Shown here piece by piece: positions 10,346-17,637 of a stretch of DNA of 64,000 bases; within the stretch, counting starts at the first letter, position 1, and each line of letters opens with the position of its first letter. The notes under the pieces were generated by a model, which was not told the DNA's origin, did not search any database, and saw only the letters and a list, made by a program, of their open reading frames with translations. Source of the stretch: Candidatus Aenigmatarchaeota archaeon (GTDB lineage: Archaea > Aenigmatarchaeota > Aenigmatarchaeia > QMZP01). The DNA lies in assembly GCA_016783545.1 (NCBI GenBank), contig JADHWJ010000003.1:36174-100173 (forward strand). The letters run 5' to 3'. A program made the translations under genes and the position numbers.

Positions 10346-11812
10346 TTATTTTCCTTTTATATACTCCATTATTTTTTCATTATCTCTCTCTGATAACCCT
10401 GGTGTGATTTCAGAGAACATTGCCAAATGCTTTCTAAGACCTATACTAGAACCTTCTGGTGTCTCTGCCGGGCATATTCTTCCCCACTCAGTTGGATGTA
10501 TCTGCCTTGCCTTGAAATGCTCCTGTGTTGATGTCAAAGGTGATACTACAGACCTTAAATGAGAAATTGTTTTTATATAAGAGCTTCTGTCCAATCTTTG
10601 AGAAACACCTGTTCTTCCTCCAATCCAATTACCTGTTGCCAGGCTCGAAAGTATCTGTTTTGTAACAGCATTTGTTTCTATAACACCCTGTATACTTGGT
10701 TTTTTTCCTCTTTTCAAAAGTTTTTGATAATTATATGTCATCTTAGCAAGTAATCCCCATCTTCCCAGAAGTATTGATCTGAATAACTGAGCAAGCAGCT
10801 CCCCTGACATAAGAAGTCGTTTGTTGTTATAATGATCTATATCATCATTCGGTATTTTTTTAAGAGAAAGTAATATAACCTTCTTTATTATCTTTGACAT
10901 TATCAGCGCTTTTTCTATTCTATTTTCTTTCTCTTGGCCTATATGAGGAAGGAGATACTTATCCAAAATCTGATTTACTCGCTCTTCTCTATAATCTTCT
11001 GTTACCTTCAGTTTTCTTCCTATGGAATCTATTGCTTCTTTCGAAGTTGTGGCTTCGCATTGGTAGAAATTTATGAACATCTCATTCAATAATTTCTGAT
11101 CATTTGATATCTTATTACATATGTCCCTGTCTGTTTCCAAACCCAATGCTTTCAATAATGTAACTATCTGAAGTTTTCTTAGATTTGCAAAGGATATTGT
11201 TATTTCCCCATCAGGCTTTCTTTCAATTATATGCCTCTGTCTAAACCCAGATTTTTCAGAATTCATTCTCACAGATATTTCATTACCACTTCTTTCAAAT
11301 ATAGGCTTATTGGAGGTTATTTCCTCTATCAGAACAATTACCCTCTCTGTTCCATTAATTATAAAGTAACCACCTGGATCATCAGGATCTTCTCCGTTCT
11401 CAATGAGCTCGTTTTTGCTAAATTCTCTTGTTGAACAAAGACCTGATTTAACCATTACTGGAAGATCTCCCACATGCACCCTTTCAGGTCTTTCCTGTAT
11501 ATCGTTTATGATAGGGGCTATATCAACAAATATTGGGGCTGAATATGTAAGATTTCTTATCCTTGCTTCATTTGGAAATATAAGTCTTGTTGAACCATCT
11601 GGCTCTTTTATAGCAGGCTTTCCTATAAACACCTTGCCAAACTTCAGTTTCATCCCGCCTTCTTCTGGATTAAGCTCAACCTCTCCTATCTCATCTATTA
11701 TTTTCTGCATACCAACGTTTACAAACTGATTAAAACTCTCTATCTGGAAGTTAATCCATCCTCTTTCCTTTTCATACGCATTTAACAAGGGCAATATAAA
11801 CATATCTATCAT
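10346..11812 (-). CDS. rpoB2: DNA-directed RNA polymerase subunit B''
   Basis: N-terminal half of the second-largest subunit, about 488 residues, with the protrusion and lobe domains. GGYFIINGTERVIV is a family hallmark, and the C-terminal segment RQIHPTEWGRICPAETPEG matches the fork-loop region. The ATG at 11812 (MIDMFILPLL) has GAGGT just upstream; an ATG at 11803 is a close alternative and a TTG at 11833 is less likely. It continues directly into rpoB1. Confidence 0.97.
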   Translation of the reverse strand: MIDMFILPLLNAYEKERGWINFQIESFNQFVNVGMQKIIDEIGEVELNPEEGGMKLKFGKVFIGKPAIKEPDGSTRLIFPNEARIRNLTYSAPIFVDIAPIINDIQERPERVHVGDLPVMVKSGLCSTREFSKNELIENGEDPDDPGGYFIINGTERVIVLIEEITSNKPIFERSGNEISVRMNSEKSGFRQRHIIERKPDGEITISFANLRKLQIVTLLKALGLETDRDICNKISNDQKLLNEMFINFYQCEATTSKEAIDSIGRKLKVTEDYREERVNQILDKYLLPHIGQEKENRIEKALIMSKIIKKVILLSLKKIPNDDIDHYNNKRLLMSGELLAQLFRSILLGRWGLLAKMTYNYQKLLKRGKKPSIQGVIETNAVTKQILSSLATGNWIGGRTGVSQRLDRSSYIKTISHLRSVVSPLTSTQEHFKARQIHPTEWGRICPAETPEGSSIGLRKHLAMFSEITPGLSERDNEKIMEYIKGK

Positions 11813-11829
11813 ATACCTCAAATATAGAT

Positions 11830-12066
11830 TCAACCTTCTACAACAAATCTATAATAAATCGCTTTTCCTGATGTCGGAGACTTTCTTGTTATTCTTATTA
11901 AATCACCTGGTTTTGCGCCTATCACTTTTACAACAGAATCTGATACGCTTATCCTAGGTAATTTTTCCTTCTCTATGTTGAATTTCTTTAAAACTTCTCT
12001 TTTTTCTTTAGATGAAAGAATTTCATGTTTTGGAACTAATTGATGTTTTAATATCTCTAAATTCAT
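11830..12066 (-). CDS. rpoH: DNA-directed RNA polymerase subunit H
   Basis: Archaeal counterpart of eukaryotic Rpb5 C-terminal domain, 78 residues, which binds near the downstream DNA channel. The pattern LVPKHEILSSKEKREVLKKF, then LPRISVSDSVV and the KPGDLIRITRKSPTSG block identifies it. It is the first gene of the polymerase operon, with a strong GGAGGAG ribosome-binding site three bases from the ATG and a small hairpin immediately before it. The normal archaeal gene order (H, B'', B', A', A'') supports the call. Confidence 0.97.
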   Translation of the reverse strand: MNLEILKHQLVPKHEILSSKEKREVLKKFNIEKEKLPRISVSDSVVKVIGAKPGDLIRITRKSPTSGKAIYYRFVVEG

Positions 12067-12074
12067 ATACTCCT

Positions 12075-12091
12075 CCGATCAATTCGATCGG
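12075..12091. promoter_or_regulatory. Leader hairpin beside the rpoH ribosome-binding site
   Basis: A 17-base inverted repeat, CCGATC-AATTC-GATCGG, ends within the GGAGGAG ribosome-binding site of rpoH as read on the minus strand. If it forms in mRNA it would hold the first bases of that site. Control of translation of the polymerase operon is inferred from position only. Confidence 0.4.
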
Positions 12092-12137
12092 CTCAAAAAT
12101 CCTCTCTTTTGGAGAAGATGGATGCGACTTTCCCACT

Positions 12138-12149
12138 CTTATATATTAT
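12138..12149 (-). promoter_or_regulatory. TATA box of the RNA polymerase operon
   Basis: On the minus strand ATAATATATAAG stands about 72 bases before the rpoH ATG. It is a good archaeal TATA match and leaves a leader of about 45 bases that contains the hairpin. The gap between rpoH and the upstream gene is otherwise empty. Confidence 0.5.
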
Positions 12150-12188
12150 GAGCCAATGAATATAAACATTTAATGATTTCTAATACTT

Positions 12189-13199
12189 TTATTCTTTACT
12201 TAATAATTCCAGTTCTTCGTCTCTTATCTCTTTAATAAATGGAACATATCTCTCTTCAAACATATCAGGATGTATTCTTCTCAATCTTTCAATTGCACCA
12301 ATATCTCCGTTTCCTCGGAATGTTTCAAAGAGTTCTTCAATTAATCTCGGTTCTTTTTGATAACCACTTTTAGATGCAATAACACACGGTTCTGTATGTG
12401 TTACTATTTCAAGTTCACCTGTTTGCTCATCAACAACCCACCACCAAGAATGCTCAGAACCATCACCACTTCTCTTGTCCCTTAGGCTTTTTCCTGTTTC
12501 TGTGACTTCGCTCATGACATTACCGCAGCCATATTCAATTTGCGCTTCTATTGCACCAAAACCCTCAACCACTTCGCCTCCAATGCCTTTCTGCCAAAAG
12601 AAATCACCCAATATATGGGGACATACTGTAACACCTATAATGCTTTTACCGTATTTTTTCATATCAGCTATTGTTTTGAATCTCCTATCCTTTGTCACAA
12701 GATTAAATATAACAGGCTTGAACTTGAGTGTCATTGCAGCCTCATACCCTGCCCTATGTAATTCTGATTCCATCAATGCTTCCCGCTCTTCAGCTGATGT
12801 TCTAAAGCTCCCGTTAAGAGCCAGCGGTGTTAGATCGCTTTCATCCATAAGAATATCATATCCAGAGCCTATCGCCATATCTATAACACCCCTTTCCAGC
12901 CATTTTGGATGGTCTTGTGGATAGAATAATGCAACGCGTTTCGCTCTGTCAGCATATTCAGGATTGTCTGTGAAAAGGGCAAACTTTGGAGCATGATTCA
13001 CCATTTTTCCTTTAACATCCCTTCTACATTCTTCGCCTGTGAGAGGAGCCAATCTTTCTCCACTGATTTCATCTGGGTTGTATAAGCAAATACCTGCTTC
13101 TCTGAGAAGCTTAATACTTCCTCTATAATGATCACCAACAGCGATTACAACATTCAGATTACCAAAAGGACTATATTCAGGACATTTGTTATTTTTCAT
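12189..13199 (-). CDS. HisG-like phosphoribosyltransferase family protein
   Basis: 336-residue protein resembling ATP phosphoribosyltransferase (HisG), a type II periplasmic-binding-like fold. Matching blocks are RGSIKLLREAGI near the N-terminus, the PKWLERGVIDMAIGSGYDIL segment (HisG: DIPxYVxxGxxDxGItGxD) and the later GFGAIEAQIEYGCGNVMSEV and TETGKSLRD region. It is much diverged and longer in places. No other histidine gene is in the window. It starts one base after an AbrB-ACT regulator, so the pair is probably one operon controlled by a small ligand. Histidine synthesis is possible, but a different phosphoribosyl reaction is equally open. Confidence 0.55.
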   Translation of the reverse strand: MKNNKCPEYSPFGNLNVVIAVGDHYRGSIKLLREAGICLYNPDEISGERLAPLTGEECRRDVKGKMVNHAPKFALFTDNPEYADRAKRVALFYPQDHPKWLERGVIDMAIGSGYDILMDESDLTPLALNGSFRTSAEEREALMESELHRAGYEAAMTLKFKPVIFNLVTKDRRFKTIADMKKYGKSIIGVTVCPHILGDFFWQKGIGGEVVEGFGAIEAQIEYGCGNVMSEVTETGKSLRDKRSGDGSEHSWWWVVDEQTGELEIVTHTEPCVIASKSGYQKEPRLIEELFETFRGNGDIGAIERLRRIHPDMFEERYVPFIKEIRDEELELLSKE

Positions 13200-13200
13200 A

Positions 13201-13596
13201 TTAATCTAAAATCTCCATCTTCTTAACAACTCCGGAATTTAATATTTTTTCTTTAATAGTCTCCATTTCTCCATTTAGTTCTGAAATATCAGTTATTATG
13301 TCCCACTCAGCTGTCTTTCCTCTAACCAATGTCCTACTTTCGCTCATGACTATGTTAACACCGTATTGAGAGAATAAATCTGCAATTTTTGCAAGACTTC
13401 CAGGAGCATCGTCAATTAGAATTCTAATCTCAGCTGTTTTATCTCTTAACAATGGCAAAAGTTTAACCTGTGAATTCTCATTATCTGGTATCAATATAAT
13501 TTCTGTACCATCATCTGCCTTTAATACATCTCTAATATGTTTTGGAATAAGTATCCTGCCCTTTTGATCCAATTTTGTAATATTTGAATTTTTCAT
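13201..13596 (-). CDS. AbrB/SpoVT-type DNA-binding protein with ACT domain
   Basis: 131-residue regulator. Residues 1-47 form a swapped-hairpin AbrB/MazE domain (KLDQKGRILIPKHIRDVL). Residues about 57-130 form an ACT domain (APGSLAKIADLFSQYGVNIV), which in many proteins binds amino acids. It is therefore a likely ligand-responsive transcription factor. The HisG-like gene follows one base downstream, which suggests co-regulation and perhaps feedback by a product. A 14-bp palindrome lies just downstream of a TATA box in its own promoter, a good place for autoregulation. Confidence 0.85.
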   Translation of the reverse strand: MKNSNITKLDQKGRILIPKHIRDVLKADDGTEIILIPDNENSQVKLLPLLRDKTAEIRILIDDAPGSLAKIADLFSQYGVNIVMSESRTLVRGKTAEWDIITDISELNGEMETIKEKILNSGVVKKMEILD

Positions 13597-13636
13597 AATT
13601 CCCTGAACACAATACTTGCAATTTAGAATTTATGTA

Positions 13637-13650
13637 ACTATATATATAGT
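13637..13650. promoter_or_regulatory. Palindrome at the AbrB-ACT promoter
   Basis: A perfect 14-bp palindrome with core CTATATATATAG lies between a TATA-like element (CTTTATAAG on the minus strand, about 13658-13666) and the regulator's start codon, near the expected transcription start. AbrB-family proteins often bind AT-rich symmetric DNA. The function is inferred. Confidence 0.4.
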
Positions 13651-13688
13651 ACAAAAGCTTATAAAGTTTTCCCACAAATGGGGGATTT

Positions 13689-14600
13689 TCATACGTTTTT
13701 GATAAAATTCTTTATCGTATGTTTGGAATATCTTTGAATCAGCAATTCTGCTTTTTTTATCAGGTTTTCTTTATTTTTCTCCAAATCATGTCTTACAAGA
13801 GCTGTTGGTCCGGGTTGTTTAGGAATAATTTTGATTCCTTTTTCTGTTTCCAGCATATCGTTTTCTTTTTTATTTTTTCCGAGTATTATCTGACTTTTTT
13901 CAAAATGCCTTCCTATTGAAAGCAATCTGATATCATTATATACCAAAGTCTTCTTGTTCAAAACCTGTTTTAGTTTCTTGCAGTATTCTCTTTCACATAA
14001 AAGACATCCTCCAGCTGGATGTGGATAATCTATTTTATATTTCTTTGCAAGCGCTATTTGATTCTTTCTCTGCCTACCTCTAATATCAAAAAGCTTTTCT
14101 CTGTCTATCAAACCATCTTTCTCAGCACTGGTTTCTGGAAGAAGTTTTGCTGAGAGCGGTCTTAGCACTTCAACTCCAGCTTCCCTTTCAATTAAACTCA
14201 GTGCTCCTTTATTCTGGCTAAGCGGTCTCTCTCCGAGAACCTCTCCGGTTACAATAACCTGATTTCCTTTGAGGTGTTTCTTTGCTTTTTTCAACATGAA
14301 AAGATGACAATCTATACACGGATTCAGTGCTGTTCCCCTTGAGAATTTTGGTTTTCTCAGTATATTGATATATTCTTTAAATAATCTACCTTTTGTACAG
14401 TCAACGATATTCAGCGTTATTCCATGCCTTTGGGCGAACCTTGTTACACAAAACCTGTCTGAACAACACCCTCCACCAAAGGGAAGAACAAAGAACATTG
14501 CTTCAATGTTTTCTTTTCCTAGTTGTTCTTCTAGGATTTTACAAGCTAGTCTGCTGTCCAGTCCACCTGAGAGTAGTATTAGGGCTTTGGTATTAACCAT
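13689..14600 (-). CDS. PP-loop ATPase related to tRNA thiolation enzymes, with NFACT-R-like C-terminus
   Basis: 303-residue protein with an N-terminal PP-loop (LLSGGLDSRLA, residues 9-19), which adenylates a substrate. Cysteines follow in GGGCCSDRFC, NPCIDC and GGCLLCEREYC. The block GRQRKNQIALAKKYKIDYPH is typical of TrmU/ThiI-like proteins in archaea and some bacteria, and LSIGRHFEKSQIILGKNKKEN resembles the NFACT-R domain fused to that group. A role in sulfur modification of tRNA is likely; the exact base is unknown. It lies just downstream of the tRNA-Lys gene, but the two are not clearly co-transcribed. Confidence 0.7.
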   Translation of the reverse strand: MVNTKALILLSGGLDSRLACKILEEQLGKENIEAMFFVLPFGGGCCSDRFCVTRFAQRHGITLNIVDCTKGRLFKEYINILRKPKFSRGTALNPCIDCHLFMLKKAKKHLKGNQVIVTGEVLGERPLSQNKGALSLIEREAGVEVLRPLSAKLLPETSAEKDGLIDREKLFDIRGRQRKNQIALAKKYKIDYPHPAGGCLLCEREYCKKLKQVLNKKTLVYNDIRLLSIGRHFEKSQIILGKNKKENDMLETEKGIKIIPKQPGPTALVRHDLEKNKENLIKKAELLIQRYSKHTIKNFIKNV

Positions 14601-14648
14601 AGAAAATAATTAACGAGTTGTGTTTAAAAATAAGTGGGCCCGAAGGGA

Positions 14649-14686
14649 TCTTCAGCTCTGCTGAAGGTATGTGTTTCAGCAAAACA
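14649..14686 (-). other. tRNA-Lys intron 4, in the T-loop (59/60)
   Basis: 38-base intron with a textbook bulge-helix-bulge: outer helix GGG/CCC from the T-stem, central helix TTCA/TGAA, bulges AAT and GAT, and a long inner helix (GTTTTGCTGAA with TTCAGCAGAGC). Splicing restores TTCAAAT exactly. Confidence 0.88.
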
Positions 14687-14708
14687 TTTGAACCCTCGAC
14701 TCTCCGGT

Positions 14709-14756
14709 GTCTTCTCTGTCATCGCGGTTATACCGCTAAACACGCTTTTAACTGAT
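14709..14756 (-). other. tRNA-Lys intron 3, canonical position 37/38
   Basis: 48-base intron. Outer helix is CCGG/CCGG, central helix CTTT/GAAG, and bulges are TAA and ACA. It holds an inner hairpin GCGGT-ATA-ACCGC. Its first bases can also pair with the anticodon loop. Confidence 0.8.
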
Positions 14757-14763
14757 TAAAAGC

Positions 14764-14784
14764 TTCACCGGGATTTAGCACCCT
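14764..14784 (-). other. tRNA-Lys intron 2, in the anticodon stem (30/31)
   Basis: 21-base intron. Helix CATC/GGTG (one G-U) lies between bulges CGA and AAG, with inner helix GGG/CCC and outer helix AGAG/CTTT. Removal joins TCCG to G and so completes the anticodon stem TCCGG. Confidence 0.75.
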
Positions 14785-14799
14785 CGGATGCTCTAACCA

Positions 14800-14821
14800 T
14801 TTCAGGGAGTTATTCGCTCCA
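14800..14821 (-). other. tRNA-Lys intron 1, in the D-loop
   Basis: 22-base intron. The 4-bp helix TCAG/CTGA is flanked by three-base bulges TCT and AAT, and the inner helix is GGAG/CTCC. Cutting after the second base of each bulge restores the D-loop AGTCTGGTTA. The outer exon helix is weak, so this is a relaxed motif. Confidence 0.75.
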
Positions 14822-14838
14822 GACTGAGCTACGGGCCC

Positions 14839-14927
14839 TCTTTATATTTATTTAATAACTTATAGGATTTATAAGAATAAAACAGTTTTATAAACATCTT
14901 CTTAATATATATAATAAGTCAAAACGC
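14839..14927. promoter_or_regulatory. Divergent promoter region between two tRNA genes
   Basis: An 89-base AT-rich spacer between the 5' ends of tRNA-Lys (minus) and tRNA-Asp (plus). TATA-like elements are present for both directions: AAATATAAAG near 14841-14850 read on the minus strand, and TTTTATAAAC near 14886-14895 on the plus strand. Confidence 0.45.
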
Positions 14928-15029
14928 GCCCCGATAGTGTAGTGGTTAATTTTAGTTGCTTTGCAACTAAGAGTCAATGCATAAGGCCCTGTCACGGCCT
15001 TGACGCGGGTTCAAATCCCGCTCGGGGCG
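14928..15029 (+). tRNA. tRNA-Asp(GUC) with D-loop intron
   Basis: Acceptor GCCCCGA pairs with TCGGGGC, with discriminator G at 15029. The anticodon arm is AGGCC-CTGTCAC-GGCCT, giving anticodon GTC. The T-arm is GCGGG-TTCAAAT-CCCGC. The D-arm forms only when bases 14950-14977 are removed, leaving stem GTGT/GCAT and loop AGTGGTTAAT. The mature length is 74 nt. It is divergent from the tRNA-Lys gene. Confidence 0.9.
14950..14977 (+). other. tRNA-Asp intron in the D-loop
   Basis: 28-base insertion dominated by the hairpin TTTAGTTGC-TTT-GCAACTAAG. A central helix GGTT/AGTC (with G-U pairs) sits between two AAT bulges, so a relaxed bulge-helix-bulge can form. Cutting both bulges after the second base restores a standard D-loop. 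Confidence 0.7.
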
Positions 15030-15064
15030 CTAAAACTTATTAACAAGGAAACCCTAATCTTATT

Positions 15065-15532
15065 ATGATTCTTTTTCATGCAGGGATATCAATAATTGTT
15101 GGTATTACAGCTGCCATAATAGCATATGCGATTTATAGAAAAGCATCAGTCTCTTTATGGGCATATCTTGCTGGATTTCTTCTTGACCTACCTATTTTCA
15201 TTCTCATACCGTTCAAAGTTTCAAATTTGGACAATCTGCTTTTATTCAGCCATACAGCAGGCATATTTATCTGGCCAGTTATTTTGGTTATTCTGGATAT
15301 TTTCCTCATAGAGGCTCAGTTATTGAAATATATAGTCGCTCTTTTGAAACTCATTCATTTGGGAATCTCAAACAAGAGTGTAAAAAGATTGGAAAAGATA
15401 GATGGACTTTTGGAAAGGCTTGAAGAATACCACATTATTCCAGCACCAATAAGGCTTAGCAGAGTTTACATTGTCGGTGTCATGGCAGGGGTAGTTCATC
15501 TGGTAATTAATCTTGCTATAGGTGTGCTTTAA
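15065..15532 (+). CDS. Integral membrane protein of unknown function
   Basis: 155-residue membrane protein with about four hydrophobic helices (residues 5-25, 30-48, 55-85 and 130-153). A charged amphipathic stretch lies between the third and fourth (KSVKRLEKIDGLLERLEEY). Small motifs AGFLLDLP and LFSHTAG recall the membrane-bound hydrolase-like DUF457/YdjM group, in which Asp and His lie at helix ends, but the match is weak. It begins about 35 bases after tRNA-Asp, is convergent with the next gene, and stops three bases before that gene's stop. I do not recognise the family firmly. Confidence 0.65.
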   Translation: MILFHAGISIIVGITAAIIAYAIYRKASVSLWAYLAGFLLDLPIFILIPFKVSNLDNLLLFSHTAGIFIWPVILVILDIFLIEAQLLKYIVALLKLIHLGISNKSVKRLEKIDGLLERLEEYHIIPAPIRLSRVYIVGVMAGVVHLVINLAIGVL

Positions 15533-15535
15533 ACA

Positions 15536-17353
15536 CTATCTAAATTTTATTCTAAAACCGAAAAATAGAAAAATAGCGACAATGAGAATTATAATAGAAC
15601 TGGAAATGACAGGATTTTCTGCAATTTTTATTATTTCGCCTGTCATGTCAATAGGTGTGTCTGTGATATTGAGTGTTGTGTTTATTGGCATGATTACAGG
15701 AACTTGCCTTGGTTCCTCTTCTATGCATACATCTTCAGAGCATCTGTATTCACATGTTTTTTCTTTAATCCAATCAGTTCCTTCATAACACATCATTAAG
15801 TCATTTTCAAGACAGACTCTAGAAGTTGGATAACATATTAGTTCAGTTAGATTCTCAGTTATGTTCTTGGTTTTGTTCTCAGTTATGTTCTTGGTTTTGT
15901 TTTCTATGCGAAGAAAGACTGTTCCCCCGCCAGAGGAACAGGCACCGCAATCAGTCGAACAGGAAGAACATCCTTCTCCGTTGTTACAAGAGCCATCACC
16001 GCAATAAGTAGCTAGGTTTCCAAACACACCAAAGAAACTAAGATGTGTTGAATTTGTTTCTACATAATTAGCTGTTTCATTGACAATTGTATTCATCTCC
16101 TCCCAGAAGGTTTCGTTGTAGAAATATATCTTAATACCACTTTCATCAATTCCTGATATTTCAGCATCTGTATAATATATTCTTATAAGAACCCAGCTCA
16201 GATTATTCGATGTTTCGTTATTGGTTTCTATTTCAATATATTTCAAACCGTTTAGACCTGATATATTTTCAAGTGGATTCTGGTCATATTTTAAAACAGT
16301 TAAATAAGATGTAAGGTTTTCTTTAACAGAAATGTTAAGAGTGGTATTAGTGCTATTTTTAGCATCTAAAAAAGAACTTTGATTTTCTACCAATCTAATT
16401 GAATCATTGGCAAACACACTATCTGCTTTTTCAGATACCACAAAAGCTTTTGTCCTATTTACAGAATTACCAAACATATCAGAAGCAAACGCAAAGATAT
16501 AAAATGTTCCATTATTGGTTGCATTCCAATTTCCAGAGAAAACAGAGTTGTTCTCTTTCAAAGGAACTTCAGTAATTGTTTCTGTTTCATTTTTTATTAC
16601 AACACTTACAGATGTTTTATTAAGAAAGCTCTCATTCGCATATATGATTATTGTCATGTTCTGCCCCGGTCTTGCTAGATTTGTTGCAGTGATTTCTATC
16701 TCTGGTGAAATTGTATCGTTTACTGTGCAATTTATAGTTCCAGAAGATAGCAGGTTCCCGGAAGTATCAGAAACAGAACCTGTGATTGTTATATTTGTAT
16801 TATTTATCTCAATATCATCCTCTAAGAATAAAGTCACGCTATTTCCTGAAGCATTTAGACTGGTTATATTATATTTTGTACTGAAATCTGAGATATTAAA
16901 ACTTGAATTATCCAATAACTCACTGAATATTAATACTAATGTTCTGAAATCTGAAGCTAAGCAGGAATCCATGATTGGGGATATTCCATCCATTGGTGTT
17001 ATGTTCTGATCAAGGGCTTTATCACCACTGGAGTTTTTCACACCACCATACCATGTTGAATTATAGTAAACGGTTAGAGTTTCATTTGTTTTTAGAGAAT
17101 AATTTAATGTAAGTGTAACTATATTGCCTTTTGTAGAAGCTGATAAGATATTAAATGATTTTGAATTGTTTCCAACACCAAAATCATTTTTTTGTACAGC
17201 TGTTAGATTCTCAGTCCAATTCAGAATTATTTTATCTGTCACCGTACTGTTACCTGATAAGGAACCTGTTATTGCAAAATTAATATATGGCAAAGCAGAA
17301 ACAGTTTGCATCAGTAAGAAAATAATGATAACAAAGATCATTACTCTATGCAT
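15536..17353 (-). CDS. Large secreted surface protein with Ig-like repeats
   Basis: 605-residue protein with an N-terminal signal peptide (residues 1-20, ending VSALP), a long beta-rich, Asn/Thr/Ser-rich ectodomain with many NxS/T sites, and a C-terminal membrane helix (about residues 580-600) with a basic end. Residues 25-230 resemble repeated SwmB/Big-like domains (DKIILNWTENL, LVLIFSELLDN). A short cysteine cluster (CGDGSCNNGEGC) follows near residue 450. A 24-base tandem duplication at about 15850-15900 encodes repeated NKTKNITE. An envelope structural or adhesive role is likely. Confidence 0.75.
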   Translation of the reverse strand: MHRVMIFVIIIFLLMQTVSALPYINFAITGSLSGNSTVTDKIILNWTENLTAVQKNDFGVGNNSKSFNILSASTKGNIVTLTLNYSLKTNETLTVYYNSTWYGGVKNSSGDKALDQNITPMDGISPIMDSCLASDFRTLVLIFSELLDNSSFNISDFSTKYNITSLNASGNSVTLFLEDDIEINNTNITITGSVSDTSGNLLSSGTINCTVNDTISPEIEITATNLARPGQNMTIIIYANESFLNKTSVSVVIKNETETITEVPLKENNSVFSGNWNATNNGTFYIFAFASDMFGNSVNRTKAFVVSEKADSVFANDSIRLVENQSSFLDAKNSTNTTLNISVKENLTSYLTVLKYDQNPLENISGLNGLKYIEIETNNETSNNLSWVLIRIYYTDAEISGIDESGIKIYFYNETFWEEMNTIVNETANYVETNSTHLSFFGVFGNLATYCGDGSCNNGEGCSSCSTDCGACSSGGGTVFLRIENKTKNITENKTKNITENLTELICYPTSRVCLENDLMMCYEGTDWIKEKTCEYRCSEDVCIEEEPRQVPVIMPINTTLNITDTPIDMTGEIIKIAENPVISSSIIILIVAIFLFFGFRIKFR

Positions 17354-17417
17354 AATTCAGATTTGGGAATAAGCTTTATTAGCGTTTGCTTGTTTCATTT
17401 CAGGGGTTTTTGACGTT

Positions 17418-17457
17418 GAGGACTTTTTGATGGAAGCGGAAGCTCCAAAAAGTCTTC
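17418..17457. repeat. Inverted repeat between surface protein and RHH gene
   Basis: A 12-bp stem (GAGGACTTTTTG paired with CAAAAAGTCTTC, one G-U) encloses a 16-base purine-rich loop that can pair again. It lies upstream of both neighbouring genes, so it is more likely an operator or mRNA leader structure than a terminator. Confidence 0.4.
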
Positions 17458-17493
17458 ATTTCATTTAAATTATTTTCTTTCAATTCTATACCA

Positions 17494-17637
17494 ATGAAAC
17501 CGGTTCAAGTGAGATTAACAGAGAAGATTCTTGGAGAACTCGATAGACTAGTAAAGGAAGGCAGCTATCCAAACCGTTCAGAAGCTCTGAGAGATGCTGC
17601 AAGAAGAATGTTAATGGAATTAAGAAAATCGCTTTAA
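17494..17637 (+). CDS. Ribbon-helix-helix (CopG-type) regulator
   Basis: 47-residue protein. An N-terminal beta strand (KPVQVRLTEK) is followed by two helices (LGELDRLVKE and NRSEALRDAARRML), joined by the turn SYPNRSE, which is the classic ribbon-helix-helix pattern. Such proteins dimerise and bind short DNA repeats. It stands alone, with no toxin gene beside it. Its last 18 bases overlap the end of the convergent epimerase gene. The stem-loop just upstream could be its target. Confidence 0.8.
   Translation: MKPVQVRLTEKILGELDRLVKEGSYPNRSEALRDAARRMLMELRKSL

Larger units (their letters stand above)
14635..14838 (-). tRNA. tRNA-Lys(UUU) with four predicted introns
   Basis: Acceptor GGGCCCG at the 5' end pairs with CGGGCCC at the 3' end, with discriminator A at 14635. 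The 204-base gene folds as a tRNA only if four segments are removed, each framed by a bulge-helix-bulge or relaxed form of it. Exons (minus strand) are 14838-14822, 14799-14785, 14763-14757, 14708-14687 and 14648-14635. The joined molecule is 75 nt: D-stem GCTC/GAGC, anticodon stem TCCGG/CCGGA with loop CTTTTAA, T-stem GAGGG/CCCTT with loop TTCAAAT. The anticodon is TTT. All stems pair fully after splicing, which is the main support. Confidence 0.88.

Noticed and set aside
14635-14838. Reading the tRNA-Lys locus as a tRNA pseudogene or as two broken tRNAs
   Set aside because: After removal of four segments all stems pair, loops have standard lengths, and junctions lie in bulge-helix-bulge-like structures. 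Decay would not preserve this.
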